A DNA stretch of 5,762 nt from Verrucomicrobiota bacterium (lineage in GTDB: Bacteria; Verrucomicrobiota; Verrucomicrobiia; Chthoniobacterales; UBA10450), in the NCBI GenBank assembly GCA_003219925.1, contig QHQU01000168.1, positions 1-5,762 of the forward strand, read 5' to 3'. Made by a program: the position numbers and the translations under genes. Below the pieces are notes generated by a model. The model saw only the letters and a program-made list of their open reading frames with translations, did not search any database and was not told the DNA's origin. Shown here in pieces: positions 1-4,470 of the stretch. The number at the start of each line of letters is the position of its first letter. Within the stretch, counting starts at the first letter, position 1.

Positions 1-114
1 TATTTGCCGCCCGTCCAAAGAAAATCCTGTGGCTCAAGTTCATCGAGCTAAATCCATTTGGGTAGAGCAAATAGAAGTTGTCACCCTCTCGACCGCCGCT
101 ATCTTGCGCGCCCT
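1..114. other. Upstream region of rpmI, possible tail of a preceding gene
   Basis: No gene can be named here. On the plus strand the frame starting at base 3 is open from the window edge to a TAG at 63-65 and would encode a 20-residue tail ending in NPFG. In most bacteria infC precedes rpmI, so this could be the end of infC, but the tail is too short and atypical to recognise. No clear Shine-Dalgarno sequence precedes the rpmI ATG at 115; the bases just before it are pyrimidine-rich and GC-rich. Confidence 0.2.
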
Positions 115-324
115 ATGCCTAAGCCGATCGCTCGCAGTAAGACCCGCAAATCGGTCGCAAAACGTTTTAAAGTGACCGCTTCGGGTAAGGTCCTTCGCTC
201 CCGCGCTTCACGACGTCATCTCATGTCCGCCAAAAACGCAAAGAAAAAACGTCAGCTGGCGAAGATGGGTCGCGTGCACGAAACCGATGTCGCGCGGATC
301 AAAGCCAATTTGCCCTTCGGATAA
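115..324 (+). CDS. rpmI: 50S ribosomal protein L35
   Basis: Encodes a 69-residue, strongly basic protein of the large ribosomal subunit. The L35 signature is plain: KTRKSVAKRFKVTASGKV at residues 9-26, then RRHLMSAKNAKKKRQL at 33-48. The usual length is about 65 residues. The ATG at 115 is chosen because the family starts MPK; the in-frame alternative at 58 would add 19 residues without family character. rpmI normally sits between infC and rplT, but no L20 reading frame follows: the downstream 400 bases hold only a small minus-strand candidate ORF and then the SRP RNA gene. A 6-bp hairpin lies just after the stop. Identity is close to certain; how the gene is transcribed is not evident. Confidence 0.96.
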   Translation: MPKPIARSKTRKSVAKRFKVTASGKVLRSRASRRHLMSAKNAKKKRQLAKMGRVHETDVARIKANLPFG

Positions 325-331
325 TTAGTGT

Positions 332-348
332 GATCGGGATCACCGATC
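332..348. terminator. Possible weak bidirectional terminator hairpin after rpmI
   Basis: GATCGG (332-337) and CCGATC (343-348) form a perfect 6-bp stem with a 5-base loop. It lies 8 bases after the rpmI stop and 15 bases beyond the end of the convergent minus-strand ORF, a sensible place for a shared transcription end. There is no T tract on either side, so an intrinsic terminator is only a possibility. Confidence 0.3.
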
Positions 349-362
349 TGGGCTACAACACG

Positions 363-536
363 TTAGCGATTTGGCGGTGGTGGCAACGTCTCTTCTATGC
401 GTGTCGTCGTCGTCGTTGTTTGTCGGTGCCAATCGAGTTCAGGCGACGGCTGCGGGCTGTAAAGATCGCGCCGGTTGGCAATCGTAGTGCAGGAGCATTC
501 CAGAGCGAGCAAGATACAGAGAGCCAGCCAGTTCAC
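363..536 (-). CDS. Candidate small exported or membrane-anchored protein, Thr-rich
   Basis: The minus-strand frame from a GTG at 536 would give 57 residues. A hydrophobic N-terminus (NWLALCILLALECSC, residues 2-16) is followed by a polar, extended tail holding six threonines in a row (40-45) and ending LPPPPNR. This hydrophobic-start plus low-complexity-tail layout is typical of small exported proteins. No canonical lipobox is present; the closest, LECSC, has the wrong residues before the cysteine. The start is uncertain: GAGGA (542-538) is only one base from the GTG, and a TTG at 572 gives a 69-residue version without a Shine-Dalgarno site. The six Thr codons correspond to a GTC-type triplet run at about 404-418, so part of the apparent protein character may be simple repeat sequence. 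I do not recognise the family. The opposite-strand ORF (330-563) looks less protein-like. Confidence 0.38.
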   Translation of the reverse strand: MNWLALCILLALECSCTTIANRRDLYSPQPSPELDWHRQTTTTTTRIEETLPPPPNR

Positions 537-727
537 GTCCTCGATGGAACCAAATGCAGCTAATGCTGTCAATGCGGGGAAAATGACGGCACTCTAACGG
601 CGAATAGCGAATTAATGACAAGTCGGGAATTCCGAAAAGGCTCGTCTCATCGCCACTGTTTCGGATTTCGTCATTCTCATCTCTCTCTCGTTATGGTTGC
701 GCGATCGTGATCTTGCACGAAGCTTTT
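537..727. other. Intergenic region upstream of the SRP RNA gene, nothing definite
   Basis: I see no convincing gene here on either strand. The stretch should contain the SRP RNA promoter just before 731, but no good -35/-10 pair stands out; the bases at 713-733 are T-rich. Several short ORFs cross it, all without ribosome binding sites or recognisable protein features. Confidence 0.4.
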
Positions 728-730
728 TCT

Positions 731-827
731 TCCGTCAGGGGCTATGGACTGAGGGCTTACGAACCCCGCCAGGGCAGGAATGCAGCAACGGTAGTCTGAC
801 CTTCTTTGCCGTAGTTCTCTGGCGGAC
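731..827 (+). ncRNA. ffs: Signal recognition particle RNA, small bacterial (4.5S) type
   Basis: This RNA binds Ffh to form the particle that targets nascent membrane and exported proteins to FtsY and the translocon. Domain IV is exact: CCG (766-768) pairs with CGG (789-791). The symmetric internal loop CCAGG (769-773) faces AGCAA (784-788). GCA (774-776) pairs with TGC (781-783) around the tetraloop GGAA (777-780). The rest of the rod also folds: GAGGG (751-755) with CCTTC (800-804), GGCTATGG (740-747) with CCGTAGTT (809-816, with wobbles), and a basal helix TCCGTCAG (731-738) with CTGGCGGA (819-826, one wobble). T6 follows. The roughly 97-nt length fits the Alu-domain-less bacterial form. 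The exact 5' end may be a few bases earlier. Confidence 0.93.
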
Positions 828-833
828 TTTTTT
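819..833 (+). terminator. ffs: Intrinsic terminator of the SRP RNA gene
   Basis: The 3' arm of the basal SRP RNA helix (819-826) is followed by a cytosine and six thymines (828-833). The mature RNA's own closing helix therefore seems to serve as the terminator stem. The T tract ends four bases before the ATG of the next gene. Confidence 0.7.
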
Positions 834-837
834 CGCG

Positions 838-1125
838 ATGAAATTGTTGAAAGTGAAAACGGAGCGATTCTCAGAAATCGTGGAGAAGGCTGGCCGGCCA
901 GAATCTTACACGCTTTGGCAAAAGCCATCAGCAGACCGACACCTGCAATCTGCAATTAAAAACAATCGCATCATGACAATCCAGCGAACCGAGAGCGGAA
1001 GCGAATTTGGAATTGTTGGCTTTAAACAGGCGAAAGACGTGCGTTATCTTGTCTTTCCGAAATCGCTGAAACGTTTTGAGAACAGGCGTGTGGTCGGAAT
1101 CAATTGGGATCTCGTCACCCGATAG
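838..1125 (+). CDS. Small basic protein of unknown function
   Basis: Encodes 95 residues, rich in Lys and Arg. There is no signal peptide, membrane segment or motif I can name. The sequence nevertheless looks like a folded protein: alternating hydrophobic and charged stretches, for example RFSEIVEKAG (10-19), ESYTLWQKP (22-30), a possible strand-turn-strand around TESGSEFGIVGF (51-62), and DVRYLVFPKSLKRF (67-80). The ATG at 838 is preferred because the longer frame (from 697) would run through the whole SRP RNA gene, where the translation has no protein character. The start lies directly behind the SRP RNA T tract, with at most a weak GGCGGA (821-826) as ribosome site. It may be expressed by read-through of the SRP RNA terminator or from a promoter inside the RNA gene. 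A later start at ATG 973 is possible but would discard half the protein. Confidence 0.7.
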   Translation: MKLLKVKTERFSEIVEKAGRPESYTLWQKPSADRHLQSAIKNNRIMTIQRTESGSEFGIVGFKQAKDVRYLVFPKSLKRFENRRVVGINWDLVTR

Positions 1126-1129
1126 GACG

Positions 1130-1182
1130 ACTCTCTGCGGAGCCCCAACGGATTGACTGCCTCGGCACAGCCTGGCTCTACC
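1130..1182. repeat. Possible degenerate palindromic repeat
   Basis: GGAGCC (1139-1144) and GGCTCT (1174-1179) are complementary apart from one wobble. The right side contains the small palindrome AGCCTGGCT (1170-1178) next to GGCACAG. The wording (GAGCC/GGCTC arms near CTACC) resembles interspersed palindromes of soil Verrucomicrobiota as I remember them, so this may be a worn copy. It also fills most of the 80-bp gap between the 95-aa gene and the moeB-like gene, and could simply be leader sequence. Confidence 0.25.
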
Positions 1183-1205
1183 GAAATTGAAAACCGTGCT
1201 AAAAT

Positions 1206-2378
1206 ATGAATCAGATGGCGAAGGACACGGTCGAAGACGCTGTGGAAATGAATTTTAGTACCGCTGAACTACAGCGTTACTCGCGCCAAATCAATCTTTC
1301 TCAGGTCGGCAAAGAAGGTCAGCGCCGATTGAAAGAAGCGCGGGTATTGTGCATCGGAGCCGGCGGGCTGGGTTCGCCAGCAGCGCTTTATCTCGCCGCC
1401 GCCGGCATCGGAACTCTCGGAATCGTGGATCAGGACACGGTTGATCTTAGCAATCTTCACCGGCAGCTCCTGCATGGAACGAACGACGTTGGTCGCGAGA
1501 AAACCGATTCGGCGCGCGCGCGTTTGCTTGCCATCAACCCAACGATCGTCGTCGAGACCTACACGACACGACTGTCCGCCGGCAACGCCGTCGAGTTGAT
1601 CCGCAATTACGACATCGTAGTCGATGGTTCCGACAACCTGCCGACGCGTTACCTTTCCAGCGACGTGTGCGTTTGGGAAAGGAAGCCAAACATCTACGGC
1701 TCGGTCCACCAATTCGAAGGACAAGCCTCGCTCTTTGCCCCTCATCTGGGTGGGCCTTGTTACCGTTGCCTCTTCCCGGAGCCGCCACCGCCGGAGGCTA
1801 TTCCAAGCTGCGCCGAAGCAGGTGTTCTCGGCGTCGTGCCGGGGTTGATCGGAATCATTCAGGCGATGGAAGCGATCAAGTTAATTATTGGGACCGGCGA
1901 CAATCTCCTCGGGCGTCTCTTGCATGTTGATGCACTAACGCTGCGGTTTCGTGAATTTAATATTCGCCGGGATCCAAATTGTCCGGTGTGCGGTGAATCA
2001 CCCTCCATCACGGAGCCGATTGACTACGAACAATTTTGCAACCATTCAAACGCTTCCACAGTTCAAGGTATTTCCGCGACCAAATTGCACGAAATGATAT
2101 CTCGTGGCCAGGAAATCGCCTTGCTTGACGTCCGCGAACCATTCGAATTTGAGATCGCGCGCATTCCAAACTCACGACTGATTCCGCTAGGGACGATTCC
2201 GGATCGTTTGACAGAAATTCCACGGACAGAAACAACCGTCGTGATGTGCAAGAGTGGCGTGCGCAGCGCGCGTGCCATCGAATTTCTGCGCGGCGAAGGT
2301 TTCGAAAATTTACTCAATCTTGAAGGTGGTCTCGACGCCTGGCGCGAAGAGGTCGATCCGACGATGCGCAAATATTAA
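1206..2378 (+). CDS. moeB: ThiF/MoeB-family adenylyltransferase with C-terminal rhodanese domain (MoeZ-like)
   Basis: A cytoplasmic E1-like enzyme of 390 codons. By family, it adenylates the C-terminal Gly-Gly of a ubiquitin-like sulfur carrier (MoaD, ThiS or CysO type), then passes sulfur to make the thiocarboxylate. The E1 domain covers about residues 18-265: nucleotide loop GAGGLGSP (51-58), DLSNLHRQ (80-87), Lys99 in GREKTDSA, VDGSDN (139-144), and SCAEAGVLG (201-209). The zinc ligands are CYRC (185-188) and CPVC (259-262). The rhodanese domain (about 288-385) keeps its active-site loop CKSGVR with Cys348, so it should be active. Length and order match actinobacterial MoeZ and eukaryotic MOCS3/Uba4; classic E. 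coli MoeB lacks the rhodanese part. Homologs often begin at the third in-frame ATG (1248, MNFSTAELQRYSRQ), so the first 14 residues are doubtful. No carrier or molybdopterin/thiamin gene lies nearby, so the pathway is open. Confidence 0.93.
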   Translation: MNQMAKDTVEDAVEMNFSTAELQRYSRQINLSQVGKEGQRRLKEARVLCIGAGGLGSPAALYLAAAGIGTLGIVDQDTVDLSNLHRQLLHGTNDVGREKTDSARARLLAINPTIVVETYTTRLSAGNAVELIRNYDIVVDGSDNLPTRYLSSDVCVWERKPNIYGSVHQFEGQASLFAPHLGGPCYRCLFPEPPPPEAIPSCAEAGVLGVVPGLIGIIQAMEAIKLIIGTGDNLLGRLLHVDALTLRFREFNIRRDPNCPVCGESPSITEPIDYEQFCNHSNASTVQGISATKLHEMISRGQEIALLDVREPFEFEIARIPNSRLIPLGTIPDRLTEIPRTETTVVMCKSGVRSARAIEFLRGEGFENLLNLEGGLDAWREEVDPTMRKY

Positions 2379-2429
2379 AAGCGATCCGGACGGACCCACG
2401 AGCAGGCAAGACGGTGTCGAGCCCAGTTT

Positions 2430-2569
2430 GCGCGGAACACGGGCCTCCTGGCCTGTGCGTTCAGCGGAGTGACACTCCGCTGAACCACGACAAAGTGGAT
2501 ACCGCCAAAATTATGACAGCGGACAGAATGTCCGTTGGGCGCACAGACTGAAAGTCTGTGTTCCGGCGC
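2430..2569. repeat. Composite palindromic element: four hairpins inside a terminal inverted repeat
   Basis: An intergenic, apparently non-coding block. The outer arms are GCGC-GGAACAC (2430-2440) and GTGTTCC-GGCGC (2558-2569), complementary except for one extra base. Inside are, in order: CACGGGCC (2438-2445) with GGCCTGTG (2450-2457), loop TCCT, one wobble; TTCAGCGGAGTG (2460-2471) with CACTCCGCTGAA (2473-2484), a perfect 12-base palindrome around one base; CGGACA (2520-2525) with TGTCCG (2529-2534), loop GAA; and CACAGACT (2542-2549) with AGTCTGTG (2553-2560), loop GAA. A short CCAC/GTGG pair (2485-2488, 2495-2498) sits between. None has a T tract, so this is not an ordinary terminator. It resembles REP/BIME or small non-autonomous mobile elements in design. 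Copy number cannot be judged from one window. Confidence 0.75.
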
Positions 2570-2666
2570 GTCAGATGTTAACTCACGCGATGGAAGCGGA
2601 GCAACTCAAACAGCTTTCAATTGATTGCACATTGCAGTTTTAAACGCAGCGGTTATCAGGTGCGCG

Positions 2667-3341
2667 ATGCATCGAAGCGTTTTGTGGATGCTACTCGCGT
2701 TGATTAGTGCCGGCTGTGATCGAATGATCACGCCGCGGCATGCGCAACAGCTCAAAGATGCAGAGTCCAAAGCGGTTGCGGGCGATTTCGCGCGCGCGAT
2801 CAGCTTGTACGAATCTGCGCTGGAAGATCGGCCGGGCGATGCCGAAGTGCATTACAAGCTGGCGCTCCTTTACGATGACAAGATGAACGATCCGTTAAAC
2901 GCGCTGCATCATTTCAAACGCTATTTGATCATTGCGCCGACCGGGCCGCGAGCAAACGATGTGAAAGGTTTCGTCAAACGCGATGAGGTCGCGCTCCTGA
3001 CCAGTCTCTCAGGAGACGCGCTCATTTCGCGCGCCGAAGCAACTCGCTTACGGAATGAAAATTTGTCGTTACGAAGAGATCTGGACGAAGCGCGCGGACG
3101 CGGCCACATCGCTACACTTGAACAATCCCCCACCCCTGGGAAAACAAAAGGGGCTGAAATCGCCAGGCAAACTTACGTGGTGCAGCGCGGCGATACTCTG
3201 GCATCGATCTCCCGAAAATTTTACAAAACATCGACGCGTTGGAAACAGATTCTCGATGCCAATCGCAATGTGATCGACAATCCGAAGAAATTGGTAGTAG
3301 GTCAGACTCTGGTCATTCCGGCGCGAACGAGTTCCCACTAA
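2667..3341 (+). CDS. TPR and LysM domain lipoprotein, envelope-associated
   Basis: Encodes 224 residues. The N-terminus MHRSVLWMLLALISAGC is a lipoprotein-type signal with Cys17 as the likely lipidated residue; the lipobox SAGC is acceptable though not ideal at -3. Residues about 26-95 form a TPR-like helical repeat (AVAGDFARAISLYESALED, then a second helical pair up to FKRYLIIAP). Residues about 119-145 are a charged short coiled coil. Residues about 169-218 are a LysM domain: YVVQRGDTLASISRKFY, then QILDANRNV and VGQTLVIP. LysM binds the glycan strands of peptidoglycan, so the protein probably sits in the periplasm tethered to a membrane and to the cell wall; its exact role is unknown. The ATG at 2667 is preferred over an upstream TTG (2625) because it gives the signal peptide an immediate start, with AGG six bases upstream. 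It converges on the FecR-domain gene. Confidence 0.88.
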   Translation: MHRSVLWMLLALISAGCDRMITPRHAQQLKDAESKAVAGDFARAISLYESALEDRPGDAEVHYKLALLYDDKMNDPLNALHHFKRYLIIAPTGPRANDVKGFVKRDEVALLTSLSGDALISRAEATRLRNENLSLRRDLDEARGRGHIATLEQSPTPGKTKGAEIARQTYVVQRGDTLASISRKFYKTSTRWKQILDANRNVIDNPKKLVVGQTLVIPARTSSH

Positions 3342-3455
3342 TCCGCGAAGAACAACTAAGAAAGAAGACTATCAAGTCGCCCAGCTACGCAAGACACAAG
3401 CGCCCGACGGATCGAGAGTCGCCGCTCCCGGTCAGGCAGCGAGCATGGTCGCGGC
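3342..3455. other. Convergent intergenic gap
   Basis: This 114-bp gap separates the 3' ends of the LysM gene (plus) and the FecR-domain gene (minus). I see no strong hairpin with a T tract on either strand. One plus-strand frame, shifted relative to LysM, stays open from within the LysM gene 3' end through this gap to about 3592, but it has no start codon with a ribosome site and no recognisable domain. Confidence 0.4.
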
Positions 3456-4250
3456 CTACGGTTTGCGCTGTCCGTTGCCCGGAGTGCGATGCGGGTTCGG
3501 TTGCGAGCGGGTTGACGCATTCACATCGCGCGCGCCCATACCGGTGGGATCGATGAGCGGGTTAAAAAGCGGCTCACCCGATTTCTTCTGATTTTCAGCT
3601 ACGCTGCGCATGAGATCGAGACTGGGCAGCGGTGGGAATTCCGTAATTAAGATCGCGGTTCGGAGAATGAGATTTTCATCTATATCGACCGGCCCGGGCA
3701 GATGCTCCGCACCCGGTCGGACGATGAGCATCTGGCCAGCGTGCACCGCAATTTTCTTTCCCGGATGTTTCGTTAGCCAGGCCTGACCGCTTCCTTCGAG
3801 AACGATGAGCTTGCTGTAATTGCGCGGTCGCGATTCGAACATCACCGTTGTTCCCGTTATGCCGACGGTAAGAGCGCTGCTGCGAATACGCGCGCCGCCG
3901 GAACCCTTTGGCACCCGCAAGAGGATGGCGCCACTTTCGACACTTACGTGCCGACCATCTTGATCGAAAGAGAAAATGCTGTTAGCGCCCACGCGGGTAA
4001 TGGTTAGATCAGCGAAGGTAAGTTCAGCGCGCGAATCAGCGCCGGTGTGGACGGCGCTTCCATCGGTGACAACCTCGTTCAAGTGTGCTGGACGGGCAGC
4101 GACCTGCGGAACCAACAGCCTGACGTCGCGGACGACTTGAGTGACACGGCCCACTTTTCTTTCCGCAGCGGTCAGCAGTAAAATTGCGCCCGAGCCAAAG
4201 AGCAGCACCAAGCCTGCACGTGGCAACGAACGGTCGAAGATCGACTTCAT
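3456..4250 (-). CDS. FecR-domain exported protein
   Basis: Encodes 264 residues from the ATG at 4250. An N-terminal hydrophobic stretch (AGLVLLFGSGAILLLTAA, residues 12-29) after two basic residues is a signal peptide or membrane anchor. Residues about 40-175 hold a FecR domain: DGSAVHTGADSRAELTFADL (63-82), TRVGANSIFSF (85-95), VESGAILLRVPKG (104-116), and TVGITGTTVMFE (128-139). The C-terminal 60 residues are Pro/Asn/Arg-rich and probably disordered. In iron uptake FecR relays a signal to a sigma factor, but no sigma or TonB-dependent receptor gene is here; FecR domains beside large exoproteins are usually periplasmic modules of unknown job. The gene lies downstream of the beta-helix exoprotein gene on the same strand, suggesting joint function. 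An N-terminal extension up to 4328 is open but would place 26 unlikely residues before the signal sequence. No clear Shine-Dalgarno site precedes 4250. Confidence 0.87.
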   Translation of the reverse strand: MKSIFDRSLPRAGLVLLFGSGAILLLTAAERKVGRVTQVVRDVRLLVPQVAARPAHLNEVVTDGSAVHTGADSRAELTFADLTITRVGANSIFSFDQDGRHVSVESGAILLRVPKGSGGARIRSSALTVGITGTTVMFESRPRNYSKLIVLEGSGQAWLTKHPGKKIAVHAGQMLIVRPGAEHLPGPVDIDENLILRTAILITEFPPLPSLDLMRSVAENQKKSGEPLFNPLIDPTGMGARDVNASTRSQPNPHRTPGNGQRKP

Positions 4251-4470
4251 GGTTGTTTCAGAATCGAAGCGAAAGCGCGAAAGCGCCACCGACATTTCCG
4301 ACGTCATAGAAGCCGCCGATTTCGACAAAAGCTATAAGGATCCGGCGCTCATACAGCGCCGCTACAGCAGAGCCCAGGAAAGATTCATGGCTCGACAGAG
4401 TCTCGCCCGACCACTTAAGCCGACCGAATTAACTAACCGCCAGGAGCGTCGAGCGCCGGAGCATGACTAA
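4249..4470 (+). CDS. Doubtful small charged ORF antisense to the fecR upstream region
   Basis: A 73-residue plus-strand frame begins at an ATG that shares the CATG at 4248-4251 with the start of the divergent FecR-domain gene. It reads as a charged helical protein (SKRKRESATDISDVIEAADF near the start), which is why it is listed. Against it: no ribosome binding site, its promoter would have to lie inside fecR, it runs through a hairpin (4343-4361) and a repeat-like palindrome (4389-4412), and its last 38 bases overlap the 3' end of the exoprotein gene. It may be chance. Confidence 0.2.
   Translation: MVVSESKRKRESATDISDVIEAADFDKSYKDPALIQRRYSRAQERFMARQSLARPLKPTELTNRQERRAPEHD
4343..4361 (-). terminator. 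Perfect 7-bp hairpin between exoprotein and FecR genes
   Basis: CGGCGCT (4343-4349) and AGCGCCG (4355-4361) pair perfectly around a 5-base loop. On the minus strand it lies 71 bases after the exoprotein stop and about 90 bases before the FecR start. The T-rich sequence that follows on that strand (about 4328-4337) is not immediately adjacent, so it may be a weak terminator, an attenuator that lowers FecR expression, or an RNA-processing stem. Confidence 0.35.
4389..4412. repeat. Short imperfect palindrome, likely an interspersed repeat fragment
   Basis: GGC-TC-GAC (4389-4396) and GTC-TC-GCC (4400-4407) pair except for a 2x2 TC/TC internal loop, around the loop AGA. On the minus strand it reads GGTCGGGCGAGACTCTGTC then GAGCC. 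From memory this is very close to a GGGCGAGACTCCGTCGAGCC-type intergenic repeat common in soil Verrucomicrobiota; that comparison is recollection, not a search. Only one arm of a larger palindrome seems to be present. Confidence 0.4.

Noticed and set aside
330..563. 77-aa plus-strand ORF after rpmI
   Set aside because: No ribosome binding site and an Arg/Cys-rich composition that arises from the triplet run; it is not an L20 fragment.
697..837. In-frame N-terminal extension of the 95-aa protein
   Set aside because: It would be translated from the SRP RNA gene, has no protein-family character, and the RNA fold fully explains the sequence.
1153..1182. Possible sigma-70 promoter (TTGACT then TCTACC 18 bases later) before the moeB-like gene
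   Set aside because: The -10 match lacks the conserved second A and final T; too weak to call.
1269..1745. 158-aa minus-strand ORF inside the moeB-like gene
   Set aside because: It is a shadow of a well-supported coding region with conserved motifs on the plus strand and resembles no protein family.
2430..2569. CRISPR array
   Set aside because: The palindromes have different sequences and there is no direct repeat with regular spacers.
2625..2666. Upstream TTG start of the LysM lipoprotein
   Set aside because: It would put 14 residues in front of an otherwise well-formed lipoprotein signal peptide; the ATG at 2667 has an AGG at a good distance.
3330..3594. Open plus-strand frame that could extend the LysM protein by frameshift
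   Set aside because: The LysM protein already ends naturally after its domain, no slippery sequence is visible, and the extension runs antisense into the FecR gene without recognisable features.
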